Positions 1-8,583 of a stretch of 64,000 bases of DNA are shown here, one piece after another. A program made the position numbers and the translations under genes. This DNA is from Microbacterium sp. Se63.02b (GTDB lineage Bacteria > Actinomycetota > Actinomycetes > Actinomycetales > Microbacteriaceae). Every line of letters begins with the position of its first letter. Positions within the stretch are counted from its first letter, which is position 1. The stretch spans positions 806,001 to 870,000 of the forward strand of contig NZ_CP050453.1 of NCBI RefSeq assembly GCF_014171575.1. Reading direction: 5' to 3'. A model generated the notes under the pieces. The model was given only the letters and a program-made list of their open reading frames with translations, was not told the origin of the DNA and ran no database searches.

Positions 1-1256
1 CCCTGGTGCGACTTGGGCTTCGGCATGCGCTGCAGCTTGGCCTCCTCCAGCGCCCAGTACTCGATGTTGAACTTCTCGGCGTCGGAGATCGGGGAATAGG
101 TCGAGAGCGACTCGGCGCCGCGCATCACGTTGATCGCGTTGACGTAGAACTCGCCGGCGACACGGGCGGTCTGCTTGTTCGCGCCGTAGGAGAACATGCC
201 GACTCCGGGGATCAGCACGATGAGCGGATCCGCGCCGCGGATGGCGGGGGACTCGGCGGTGGCGTGCGCGTCGTAGTACGCCTGGTAGTCGGCGCGGTAT
301 TCGGCGTGCAGCTCGTGCAGGCGCGCGACCTGCTCATCGACGGATGCCGTCGCCGGGAGGTCGAGGATGAGCGGCTTGATCTTCGTGCGCAGGAAGTGAT
401 CGGGGCAGCTCGTGCCGAGGGCGGCCAGCGCCGGGGCCTTCTCGGACGCCAGGAAATCGAGCACGACATCGGCGTCGGTGAAGTGACCGACCATCGGCTT
501 GTCGGTCGACGCGATGCCGCGGATCGTCCCGGCGAGTGCGGCAGCGCGCTCGCGGCGCTCGGCGGTCGGCAGCGCCTCGAAACCGGAGCGCACTCCGCCG
601 AACGGCTCGGCCTTTCCGTGCTCGGCGATGTACGCGGCCGCGGTGTCGATGATCCAGAGGGAGTTGGCCTCGGCTTCTTCCGAGGTGTCGGCCCAGGCCG
701 TGATGCCGTGCCCGCCGAGGATGCAGCCGATCGCCTGCGGGTTCTCGCGCTTGATCTCGGCGATGTCGAGTCCGAGCTGGAAGCCGGGGCGACGCCACGG
801 GACCCAGGCCACCTTGTCGCCGAAGATGCGCGCTGTGAGGGCCTCGCCGTCGGCCGCGGTGGCGATCGCGATGCCGGAGTCGGGGTGGAGGTGGTCGACG
901 TGTGCGGCGTCGACGAGGCCGTGCATGGCGGTGTCGATCGAGGGAGCTGCTCCGCCCTTGCCGTGCAGGCAGTAGTCGAAGGCCGCGACCATCTCGTCTT
1001 CGCGCTCGATGCCGGGGTACACGTCGACGAGCGCGCGCATGCGGTCGAGGCGCAGCACCGCGAGGCCGCTCTCGGTCAGGGTGCCGAGGTCGCCGCCGGA
1101 GCCCTTGACCCACATGAGCTCGACCGGGCGTCCGGTGACCGGGTCGGTCTCGGTGCCCTTGGCAGAGGTGTTCCCGCCCGCGTAGTTGGTGTTCTTCGGG
1201 TCGGCGCCGAGGCGGTTCGACCGGGCGATGAGTGCGGCGGCGGTGGCGTTGGTCAT
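1..1256 (-). CDS. rhaEW: Bifunctional rhamnulose-1-phosphate aldolase / L-lactaldehyde dehydrogenase, partial at window edge
   Basis: Only the N-terminal 418 codons are in the window; the rest lies left of base 1. The family cleaves L-rhamnulose 1-phosphate to DHAP and L-lactaldehyde in the cytosol and oxidises the aldehyde with a C-terminal short-chain dehydrogenase domain. What is visible is the class II aldolase half. It contains a GGNTSAKG motif near residue 27 and the putative metal-binding histidines in HVDHLHPDSG (residues 119-128). The start is the ATG at 1256, with GGAG a few bases upstream. The gene lies downstream of DeoR and LacI genes on the same strand, and the other rhamnose genes are at 33.8-39.1 kb. 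The SDR half cannot be checked here. The family call is firm from the N-terminal sequence. Confidence 0.85.
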   Translation of the reverse strand, partial: MTNATAAALIARSNRLGADPKNTNYAGGNTSAKGTETDPVTGRPVELMWVKGSGGDLGTLTESGLAVLRLDRMRALVDVYPGIEREDEMVAAFDYCLHGKGGAAPSIDTAMHGLVDAAHVDHLHPDSGIAIATAADGEALTARIFGDKVAWVPWRRPGFQLGLDIAEIKRENPQAIGCILGGHGITAWADTSEEAEANSLWIIDTAAAYIAEHGKAEPFGGVRSGFEALPTAERRERAAALAGTIRGIASTDKPMVGHFTDADVVLDFLASEKAPALAALGTSCPDHFLRTKIKPLILDLPATASVDEQVARLHELHAEYRADYQAYYDAHATAESPAIRGADPLIVLIPGVGMFSYGANKQTARVAGEFYVNAINVMRGAESLSTYSPISDAEKFNIEYWALEEAKLQRMPKPKSHQ

Positions 1257-1301
1257 GACTCTCCAAGACGGGGACGATGCACACGACCGTGTGCTCGTGC
1301 T

Positions 1302-1345
1302 GTTACTTCATGTGAAATCTAACACGAACTGACGCCCAGGTGAAG
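1302..1345 (-). promoter_or_regulatory. Putative promoter and operator of the rhamnulose-1-P aldolase gene
   Basis: Read on the minus strand, a weak -35 (CTTCAC, 1340-1345) is followed after 17 bases by a -10 (TTAGAT, 1317-1322). Just downstream is an imperfect inverted repeat, GTTA-TTCA-TG-TGAA-TAAC (1302-1323), at the expected transcription start. This suggests that the aldolase gene can be transcribed separately from the upstream DeoR gene. The DeoR protein is an obvious candidate binder, but this is inference. Confidence 0.4.
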
Positions 1346-1348
1346 TGT

Positions 1349-2110
1349 TCAGAGGATGTCGGTGCGGTCGCGGAACGGGTCGAGCCGCTCGTCTCCTGGA
1401 TCGAGTTCCGTGATCAGCGCCGAGATGTCGTCGCGCTCGAGGGCGCGGGCGACGGATCGCCGGTCGAGCTTGCTGGAGTCGATGCACACCACGGTCGTGC
1501 CCGCGTTGGCCGCCATCGCCTGCTTCAGCTCGGCCTCATCGACGGACACCTCGGACGTGCCGTCGGCGACGTCGAGGGCATCCGCGGAGGAGAAGAAGAT
1601 GTCGAAGTACACCGACCTCATGCTGCGACGCGCGATGGGCCCGACCAGGCTGCCCGTGGTCGGCTCGGCGGTGCCGCCGGAGATCACCGCCGTCACGCCC
1701 TCGAGCGGATGCAGCAGCTGGAAGGACTCGAACGAGTTCGTGTAGGCGGTGAGCCCCGTCCGCGGTCCGATCATCGAGGCGAGCACATTGACCGTGGAGG
1801 AGGCGTCGAGTGCGATGCTGCCCCGGGTGGGGACCAGCTGCAGCGCCTTCTCGGCGATGGTGCGCTTGGCGCTCGCGCGGATCGCCCTCCTGGCGTCGAA
1901 CGGGCGGGCTCTCGGCGCTGCCGTCGCTCCGCCGCGGACGCGCCGCACCCGTCCCTCGGCCTCCAGCTCGAGGAGGTCGCGGCGGATCGTCATGGACGAG
2001 ACCGAGAACAGCTCGGCCGCGGCCTCGATCATCACGCCCTGCGGGCCGTTCGCGAGTTCGACGAGCTCATCGCGACGCCGTTGTGCTTCGAGATTGCCGG
2101 AAAGAGCCAT
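1349..2110 (-). CDS. DeoR family transcriptional regulator
   Basis: The 253-residue protein has the DeoR layout. An N-terminal winged helix-turn-helix carries the typical MTIRRDLLELEAEG recognition segment near residue 40, and a DeoR C-terminal sensor domain follows, which in this family binds phosphorylated sugars. The start is the ATG at 2110, because the sequence upstream (to 2311) is not DeoR-like. It lies 92 bases upstream of the rhamnulose-1-P aldolase gene and 35 bases downstream of a LacI gene, all on the minus strand. Control of rhamnose breakdown is likely from context but not shown. Confidence 0.85.
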   Translation of the reverse strand: MALSGNLEAQRRRDELVELANGPQGVMIEAAAELFSVSSMTIRRDLLELEAEGRVRRVRGGATAAPRARPFDARRAIRASAKRTIAEKALQLVPTRGSIALDASSTVNVLASMIGPRTGLTAYTNSFESFQLLHPLEGVTAVISGGTAEPTTGSLVGPIARRSMRSVYFDIFFSSADALDVADGTSEVSVDEAELKQAMAANAGTTVVCIDSSKLDRRSVARALERDDISALITELDPGDERLDPFRDRTDIL

Positions 2111-2145
2111 GAGAGGAAATCTATCCGGTGCTCGATCCCGCCGCC

Positions 2146-3147
2146 CTAGCGGGAGCGCCCGCCGCGGTCGACGAGCGACGTCGGCACGAGGTGAAGACTC
2201 GGGTCGGCGAGAGGGCCTCCGGCGATGCGGTCGAGCAGGGTCGTCGCCGCGAGCGTGCCCAGTGCGGACACGTCGTAGGACACCACCCGGATGGGCCGCG
2301 GCAGCATCCACGACAGCTCGAAATCGTCGAACCCGGTGACGGCGATATCGGCATCGCGCACCATGAGCTCTTCAAGCGCGCCGACGGTCGCGCGGTTGTT
2401 CCCGCAGAACAGCGCGGTGGGTGCGGCGGCGGAGTCGAGCAGCATCGACACCGCAGCGCGGGCGTCTGCCGGCGTGTGCACTCCCGTGATGAGGAGAGCG
2501 GGGTCCTGCGAGCGGCCGGCGGCCGCGAACGCCTCGAGCGCACCGGCGAGGCGCTCGTCCATGGTGTAGATCTCCGTCGTGTCGAGCAGCATCGCGATGC
2601 GCTCGTGTCCCGCCGCCAGCAGTTCGGCGACCGCGGCCCGTGCCCCGCCGCGGTTGTCGAGGAGCACGGTGTCGGCGTGGATGCCGTTGCCCGGTCGATC
2701 GAGGAACACGACGGGTGTGCCGTGCGCGACCTCGGGCGCGAGGTAGGAGTGATCCGCCGACGTGGGCACGAGGATCAGGCCGCCGACCCTCCGCTGGCAC
2801 AGGTCGAGTGCGACGCGTCGCTCGGTGGCGGGGTCTTCTTCGCTGGAGGCCATCACGACGTGCATGCGTCGGTGCGCGGCGACGGTCGACACCGCCGCCG
2901 CGATGCCCATGTAGAACGAGTTCGACAGGTCGGCGGCGAGGAACGCCACCGTGTCGTTCGTGCCGGAGCGCAGGCTCGCCGCCAGGGCGTTGCGGTGATA
3001 GCCCAGCCGCTCGATGGCCTCGGCGACCCGGCTCGCCATCGTCGCGTCGACGTTCGGTTCGGCGTTGATGACGCGCGAGACGGTCTTCAGGCTCACCCCT
3101 GCCGCTGCGGCGACGTCGTTCATCGTCGGTCTGCCGTTGCTGCGCAT
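2146..3147 (-). CDS. LacI family transcriptional regulator
   Basis: This 333-residue protein starts with a LacI helix-turn-helix (MNDVAAAAGVSLKTVSRVIN, residues 9-28). A hinge and a periplasmic-binding-like effector domain follow, with the typical GFDDFELS stretch late in the protein. The ATG at 3147 has a good Shine-Dalgarno sequence (GGAG, 6 bases away). It is the first of three same-strand genes (LacI, DeoR, aldolase). I found no convincing CG-centred palindrome next to it, so its target is unknown. The effector is presumably a sugar. Confidence 0.85.
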   Translation of the reverse strand: MRSNGRPTMNDVAAAAGVSLKTVSRVINAEPNVDATMASRVAEAIERLGYHRNALAASLRSGTNDTVAFLAADLSNSFYMGIAAAVSTVAAHRRMHVVMASSEEDPATERRVALDLCQRRVGGLILVPTSADHSYLAPEVAHGTPVVFLDRPGNGIHADTVLLDNRGGARAAVAELLAAGHERIAMLLDTTEIYTMDERLAGALEAFAAAGRSQDPALLITGVHTPADARAAVSMLLDSAAAPTALFCGNNRATVGALEELMVRDADIAVTGFDDFELSWMLPRPIRVVSYDVSALGTLAATTLLDRIAGGPLADPSLHLVPTSLVDRGGRSR

Positions 3148-3193
3148 CGCCCGCTCCTTCGTCACTCCCACGATAGAAGCCGGCCGACCGTAC

Positions 3194-4347
3194 TCAGCGC
3201 TGCGGCGCGACCGACCCGCCGGACTCGTGGGAGGAGATCGCCGCCGCGAAGATGCGGTGGGTCTGCGCGGCCTCCTCCGGACGCACCGTGCCGAACCCGT
3301 CGCCGAGTTCCCCCTGGTGCTCGGCGAGGAAGGCGGCCCACATCTGCAGGATCGCGTCGGAGAACCCCGACTCGAAGTTCGGCCCGGTGACGGTGGGCCA
3401 CACGGATTGACTCCCCGCGTCGATGCGCTGCCAGCTCTGCTCGCGGCCGATCCCCGGCACGTCGACCACGGCGAAGACCTGCACCTCCTTCGGGTTCTTG
3501 GTGCTGAACCGCACACTGCCCTTCATGCCGATGGCCTCGAACACCCAGGTGTTCTTCTCGCCGGGAGCGATGCGCTTGGTCTCGGTCGTGAGGGGGAAGC
3601 GGGCGCCCTCGTGCGATGCCCAGGAGTGGATGACCGCGTTGTCCCAGGTGTCGCAGGGGAGCGGGGTGCCGTCGGGACCCGGCCGCTCGGTGACGATGTC
3701 CTGCAGCACCCCGAACACGGTCTCCGGGGCCCAGCCGAGTCGCAGAGGCACGTGCCAGGTGTGCATGCCGAGGTCGTTGAGCACGCCGGCGGCCCCGCAG
3801 TACTGCTGCTGTCGCTTCCAGTTCAGCGGCTTGGCGGTGTCGAGATCGCTGGCGTGCAGGAACGAGCACTTCGCCTCGACGATGCGACCGAGCGCGCCAG
3901 AGCGCACGTAGTCGATCGCCCACTGCGCTCCGGGGAAGAACGGCATCTCGCTCGACACCCGCACGAACGCGTCGGGGGTCTCGTCGATGGCCCGCATGAT
4001 CGCATCGGCGGCCGAGCCGTCGATGCCGAAGGGCTTCTCGGCGAGGAGCGCCTTGCCCGCCTTGATCGTGTCGATGTAGAGCTGCTCGTGCAGGTCGTGC
4101 CGCACGGCGACGTACACGACATCGATGTCGGGATCGGCCAGGAGCTCCCGGTGATCGGTGGTCGTGAGGCGCACGGTGTCGATGCCCTGGAACCACGCGA
4201 GGGCCGCCGGGTTGATGTCGCACACCGCGACGAGCCGGGGTCGGCGGGGTGGTCGACGAGTGCGGGCCAGCGTCGCAGCGCGGCAGCGAGCTCCCTGCCC
4301 ATCAGTCCGCCGCCGATGATGCCGATGTTGACGCGGCGGCCGCTCAT
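3194..4347 (-). CDS. Gfo/Idh/MocA family oxidoreductase (one frameshift)
   Basis: This is an NAD(P)-dependent sugar or inositol dehydrogenase of the Gfo/Idh/MocA fold. The N-terminus has the Rossmann motif IGIIGGGLMG, and the AEKPFG motif near residue 100 carries the conserved lysine of the family. The reading frame breaks in the GGGG run at 4246-4249. Adding one base joins HPRRPRLVAVCDINP smoothly and gives about 384 residues, a normal length. The ATG at 4347 overlaps the stop of the upstream aldolase gene (ATGA), so the two are translationally coupled. The substrate is unknown; the operon is probably under the operator at 5244-5255. Confidence 0.8.
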
Positions 4348-5183
4348 CGCCCGGCTCCGATCAGACCGAGGGCGTCGTCCACGGAGGCATCCTCGTGGAC
4401 GACCGCCATGAGGGCCGCGGTGATGCCGGCCGGGTCACGGTGCTGGATCACGTTGCGCCCGTAGACGATGCCGCGCGCGCCCTGCCGGAGCACCTCGACC
4501 GTGCGTTCGAGCAGCACCCTGTCGTCGACTCGTCCGCCGCCGCGCACGAGCACAGGGGTGTCTCCCGCGGCTTGCACGACGAGGTGGTAGTCGGCGATGT
4601 CGTCGGTCGGGTCGGCCTTGATGAGGTCGGCTCCGAGCTCCCTGGCCTGGCGGACGAGGGTCACGATCCTCGAGGTGTCGCCGTCGACCGCGTATCCGCC
4701 GGATCCCGGCTTCGTCTGCATCACGAGGGGCTCGATCATGAGCGGCATCCCGAAGCGTTCGGCATCCGTGCGCAGGGCGAGGATCGACCGGATGCACTGC
4801 TCGCGCACCTCGGGGTGGCCGGGGAGGTCGAGCAGGTTCACGCACACCGCGACGGCGTCGAGCCGCACGGCGGCCTCGATCGCGTCCGGCACGTGGATCG
4901 AGTGCAGCGGCGACTCCAGCGGATCGTTGTACACGTTCGCGATGTCGGTGCGCAGCACGAGACCCGGCTTCTGCTTGCCGGGGATCGACTGCAGGAGCGG
5001 CGCCTGCCCCAGGGTCAGCTGGATGGCGTCGGGGCCGGCGTCGACCAGGGTGCGGACCGTGGCCCGCATGTCTTCGATGCCGCTGAGGAACGAGTGTTCG
5101 TGGAACGCGCCATGGTCGACGGCGACATCGAAGGCACGCCCCGAACGGGCGTGGAACAGGCGGTTGAGGCGAGGCTTCGTCAT
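4344..5183 (-). CDS. Class I aldolase of the DhnA/LsrF/LacD type
   Basis: The 279-residue protein resembles cytosolic Schiff-base aldolases of the DeoC/FbaB/LsrF group. It has an N-terminal FDVAVDHGAFH segment, a GADLIKADPTDD segment whose lysine is the likely Schiff-base residue, and a phosphate-binding VLVRGGG segment near the C-terminus. It should cleave a phosphorylated ketose, but which one cannot be told. The ATG at 5183 is the first plausible start. The gene is the promoter-proximal member of a two-gene leftward operon with the oxidoreductase. A perfect LacI-type palindrome sits about 60 bases upstream. Confidence 0.75.
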   Translation of the reverse strand: MTKPRLNRLFHARSGRAFDVAVDHGAFHEHSFLSGIEDMRATVRTLVDAGPDAIQLTLGQAPLLQSIPGKQKPGLVLRTDIANVYNDPLESPLHSIHVPDAIEAAVRLDAVAVCVNLLDLPGHPEVREQCIRSILALRTDAERFGMPLMIEPLVMQTKPGSGGYAVDGDTSRIVTLVRQARELGADLIKADPTDDIADYHLVVQAAGDTPVLVRGGGRVDDRVLLERTVEVLRQGARGIVYGRNVIQHRDPAGITAALMAVVHEDASVDDALGLIGAGR

Positions 5184-5243
5184 CGAGTGTGCTCTCTGCG
5201 TGAGGGTGGCGCGGCGGTGCGCAGCCTCAGTATGCAGACCTGA

Positions 5244-5255
5244 GACAACGTTGTC
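5244..5255. promoter_or_regulatory. LacI-type operator, copy 1 (GACAACGTTGTC)
   Basis: This perfect 12-bp palindrome has the central CG typical of LacI family sites. It lies between the divergent aldolase operon (start 5183, leftward) and the epimerase-like gene (start 5336, rightward). An identical copy is at 6377-6388 in front of the LacI gene at 6465, which makes that protein the likely binder. Confidence 0.75.
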
Positions 5256-5335
5256 AATCGTCCGCCGGCGTCGTACGGAAGGCGGCTGATACGGTGGCCG
5301 CACGCGCCGGGTGGGGCTGCGGGAAGGGCAGGAGC

Positions 5336-6340
5336 ATGTCGGCAGAGCTGTACGGATCACCGATCGCGGAGGCATGGCGGCGCCTCGGGCATCGAGGGCA
5401 GGCGGTCTCCGTCGAGTCGTCGCGGCGCACCGACGGCCCGGATGCGGGGAGCCGGCGGATCCGCGTGGTGAACGGCGATCTGGAGCTCGAGATCCTGCCC
5501 GATCGCGGACTCGACCTCGGGCAGTTCCGCGTTGCGGGCATCCCGCTGGCATGGACGTCGCCGACGGGCTTTCCTCCCGTGCCTGCCGACCCCGACGGGC
5601 GCGGCTGGCTCCGCGTTCGGGGTGGGCTGCTCACGACCTGCGGCCTGCTCAGCTTCGGCGCCCCTTCGGTCGATCAGGGCGAGTCGCACCCGCTGCACGG
5701 TCGGTACTCGTCGCTCGCCGCACAGGTGACGCGCACCGAGGTCACCGAGAGCGAGGTCGTCGTGGAGGGCGTCACGCGAGAGGTCGAGGTCTTCGGCGCC
5801 CACCTGGAGCTGCGACGGAGGATCGTGAGTCCGATCGGCTCCCGCCTCGTGCGGGTGGAGGACGCCGTGGTGAACAGGGGCGTGAAGGAGGTCGAGCCGA
5901 TGGTCCTGTACCACCTGAACCTCGGCTGGCCGCTCGTCGACGAGGGCACCGTGCTCACGAGTCCGGCGACCGAGGTGCGACCGCGCGATGCGGAGGCGGA
6001 GCGGGGACTCGCCACCTGGGAACGGTTCCCCGCCCCTGCCCCCGTCTACCCCGAGCAGGTCTTCCGACACGAGCTGCCGGAGCGTTCCGACGTCGATGTG
6101 ACGGTGGAGAGCGCGCGGGGACTCGCACTGCGCATCGGCTTCGACACCGCGCAGCTCGGCGCGATGTTCCAGTGGCGAGTGGCGGAGGAAGACGGGCACG
6201 TCGTGCTCGGCATCGAGCCGGCGACGGCCCCCACGATCCTCGGTCGCGCCGACGCGCGCGCACGCGGGCTGCTGCGTCCGCTCGCGCCGGGCGCCCGGCT
6301 CGACCTCGCCGTCGAGATCGAGGTCACGACGACGGCGTGA
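5336..6340 (+). CDS. DUF4432 / aldose-1-epimerase-like protein
   Basis: The 334-residue protein matches the DUF4432 galactose-mutarotase-like group, beta-sandwich proteins that often accompany sugar catabolic genes. Features seen include an early EILPDRGLDLGQFRVAG stretch, HPLHGRYS near residue 123 with the histidines expected of a mutarotase-like site, and VLYHLNLGWPL in the middle. It is cytosolic, with no signal peptide. The start is the ATG at 5336 with GGCAGGAG upstream, not the earlier in-frame start at 5294. It is divergent from the aldolase operon and shares its operator. Anomer or epimer interconversion of the local sugar is inferred. Confidence 0.7.
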   Translation: MSAELYGSPIAEAWRRLGHRGQAVSVESSRRTDGPDAGSRRIRVVNGDLELEILPDRGLDLGQFRVAGIPLAWTSPTGFPPVPADPDGRGWLRVRGGLLTTCGLLSFGAPSVDQGESHPLHGRYSSLAAQVTRTEVTESEVVVEGVTREVEVFGAHLELRRRIVSPIGSRLVRVEDAVVNRGVKEVEPMVLYHLNLGWPLVDEGTVLTSPATEVRPRDAEAERGLATWERFPAPAPVYPEQVFRHELPERSDVDVTVESARGLALRIGFDTAQLGAMFQWRVAEEDGHVVLGIEPATAPTILGRADARARGLLRPLAPGARLDLAVEIEVTTTA

Positions 6341-6374
6341 GCTCGCCGAACGGCCGCCTCTCGAAGATTCCTGC

Positions 6375-6404
6375 TTGACAACGTTGTCGAGGGAGTCGCA
6401 TGAT
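6375..6404 (+). promoter_or_regulatory. Promoter of the LacI-led sugar operon with operator copy 2
   Basis: A consensus -35 (TTGACA, 6375-6380) and a -10-like CATGAT (6399-6404, 18-base spacer) precede the LacI gene. The palindrome GACAACGTTGTC (6377-6388) overlaps the -35 box, so bound repressor would block RNA polymerase. This predicts autoregulation and control of the whole downstream operon. Confidence 0.7.
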
Positions 6405-6443
6405 GAGTGGCAATCGAGCCGCGATGACCGCGGATTCAACGAT

Positions 6444-6455
6444 GACAACGATGTC
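6444..6455. promoter_or_regulatory. Degenerate second operator (GACAACGATGTC)
   Basis: This sequence differs from the perfect operator at one position. Its centre is 67 bp from the centre of the 6377-6388 site and just ahead of the LacI start codon. Paired sites at this distance could allow looping or cooperative binding. Confidence 0.5.
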
Positions 6456-6464
6456 GAGGTAGCA

Positions 6465-7541
6465 ATGACGCACGAACACGACGAGCCGGCCACGCACGGC
6501 GGCGCACGCCGTGACGACCGGCGCCGCGCACGGATCACGGATGTCGCGCACCTCGCCGGTGTGAGCATCAAGACCGTCTCGCGTGTCGTCAACGGCGAAG
6601 CAGGCGTCCTCCCCGACACCCGCAAGCGCGTGGCAGCCGCCGTCCTCGAGCTCGGATTCGTCCCCGATCGGCGGGCGCGCTCGCTCAAGCGCGGCGACAC
6701 CGACACCATCGGGATCCTCATCGACGCGATCTCGGACCCGTTCTTCGCGGCCTTCGTCAGCGCGGTGGAGGAACTCGCCGTCGCGGCAGGCCTCAACGTC
6801 CTGTTCGCCAGCACCGTCCACGACGCCGCGCAGGAGCGTGAGCAGCTCGCGCGTCTGACCGGCGACCGGCTGCGCGGTCTCATCATCTCGCCGTTCGCGA
6901 TCGAGGCTGCGGAGCTCGAGCCGCTCCGACGCCGATTCCCCGTGATCTGCGTCGACCGTTCGCGCGAGGGGATCGACTCCGTCATCGTCGACGATTACGG
7001 CGCGACGTACGAGGCGATCAGCGGCTTCCTCGCCCGCGGCCATCGGCGTATCGGCTTCATCGGCGAGGAGACGCCGTATCCGACGGTCCACGAGCGCCTC
7101 CGCGCCTTCCGTGCTGCGCACGCGGAAGCCGGTATCGAGGTCGACGAGACGCTCGTGATCTCGCAGGGCCGACACCGCGAGGAGCGGTCGATCAGCGACC
7201 TCCTCACGCGCCCCGACGCCCCGACCGCCGTCTTCTGCGCCACGAGCCCCGCAGCGATCGCCACGATCCACGTGCTCAGCGCCGACCACATCCCGATGCC
7301 CGCTCTCATCTCGTTCGGCGACTTCCAGTTCGCTGACGTCTTCACGCCCGGCATCACCTGCGTGGACCAGGACCCGCGCCTCATCGGCGAAGCCGCCTTC
7401 CGCCGGCTCATGGAGCTCGGCGCGGACAGCGAAGCCGAGCCCGCCCACATCGTGGTGCCGACGCGCCTGATCGCCCGCGGCTCGGGAGAGATGGCGCCGG
7501 ACCGCGAGGTGCCGTCGCGCCCGATCGGAGACCTGCGATGA
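6465..7541 (+). CDS. LacI family transcriptional regulator, first gene of the long sugar operon
   Basis: This 358-residue LacI regulator has a short polar N-terminal tail. The helix-turn-helix is ITDVAHLAGVSIKTVSRVVN (about residues 24-43), followed by a hinge (ARSLKRG) and an effector-binding domain. The ATG at 6465 is preceded by GAGGT; the earlier in-frame start at 6375 would overlap the promoter. The stop overlaps the next start (ATGA), so it is co-transcribed with the genes it probably represses. Identical palindromes at 5244 and 6377 are the proposed targets. Confidence 0.85.
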   Translation: MTHEHDEPATHGGARRDDRRRARITDVAHLAGVSIKTVSRVVNGEAGVLPDTRKRVAAAVLELGFVPDRRARSLKRGDTDTIGILIDAISDPFFAAFVSAVEELAVAAGLNVLFASTVHDAAQEREQLARLTGDRLRGLIISPFAIEAAELEPLRRRFPVICVDRSREGIDSVIVDDYGATYEAISGFLARGHRRIGFIGEETPYPTVHERLRAFRAAHAEAGIEVDETLVISQGRHREERSISDLLTRPDAPTAVFCATSPAAIATIHVLSADHIPMPALISFGDFQFADVFTPGITCVDQDPRLIGEAAFRRLMELGADSEAEPAHIVVPTRLIARGSGEMAPDREVPSRPIGDLR

Positions 7542-8583
7542 ACCCCGTCCTGCTGCCGCCGAACCCCGTCCAGCACTTCTACCGCGGCGGCGACCGGATC
7601 GCGGCGCTGCGCGGGATCGTCCCCGAGACCGACCACCAGCCGGAGGAATGGCTCGGGGCGACGGTCTCCCGGTTCGGCGACCCCCGCACGGGGCTCGCGA
7701 TCACCGCGGACGGCGAGATCCTGCGCGACCTCGTCACCGCGGACCCCGCAGGATGGACGGGGCCGGTGAGGGGACGGGATGCCGGAGACGTCGGCATCCT
7801 CGTCAAGCTCCTCGACGCACGCCAGCGCCTCCCCGTGCACGTGCACCCCGGACGCGGCTTCGCGGTCGAGCACCTCGACTGCCCCTATGGCAAGACCGAG
7901 GCCTGGTACGTCCTCGACACCGAGCCCGACTCCGCGGTGCACGTGGGGTGGAACACCGACCTCGACCGCGACGAGCTCGACCGTCGGCGCGACGCGCAGG
8001 ACAGCGAGTGGATGCTCGCCCACATGAACCGCGTCGTGGTGCGCGAGGGCATGGGCATCCTCGTCCCGGCCGGCACCGCGCACGCCATCGACGGCGGGAT
8101 CTTCGTCGCCGAGGTGCAGGAGCCGACGGACTTCTCGATCCTCCTGGAGTGGTCGGTGACGACGTCGACCCGCGAGGAGTCGCACCTGGACCTGGGCTTC
8201 GACGCCGTGATGCCGGCGGTGTCGTCCGACCGCCTCGCGCCGGAGCACCTCGCCGCGCTCATCAGCGAGGCCGGGACCACACCGGCCGGCACAGGCTTCC
8301 GCTCGCTCCTGCCGGCCGCCGCCGACCCGTACTTCCGCCTTTGGGATGCCGCGACGCTCGGCACGCGCACGTCGGTGCGTCCTGCGGGCTTCGCCGTCGT
8401 GCTGATCTCGGAGGGAGCGGGCGAGCTCGTGGGAGCCGACGGACGCCTCCCGGTCTCGCAGGGACAGGTGCTGGCCGTGCCGTACTCCTTCGGGGACTGG
8501 ACCGTCGAGGGGATGCCGCCGTGCTCGTCGCCGAGCCGGGTGCCGGATGGCCGACGACCCTCGCCGCTGCGGAGCTGCGATGA
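7538..8583 (+). CDS. Class I mannose-6-phosphate isomerase-like cupin (one frameshift)
   Basis: The protein resembles ManA-type phosphomannose isomerases, zinc enzymes that interconvert aldose and ketose 6-phosphates. Visible motifs are LPVHVHPG (metal-binding histidines, near residue 97), GKTEAWYVLD just after it, and VPAGTAHAI with a further histidine near residue 180. The frame breaks in the GGGG run at 8509-8512. One added base gives the ending EGDAAVLVAEPGAG and a stop that overlaps the kinase start (ATGA). The repaired length is about 348 residues. In this operon it more likely acts on a special sugar than in general mannose metabolism. Confidence 0.75.

Noticed and set aside
4246..4249. 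Programmed ribosomal frameshifting at G runs
   Set aside because: The breaks occur in too many unrelated gene families, without slippery heptamers or downstream structures in common. Sequence error explains all of them.
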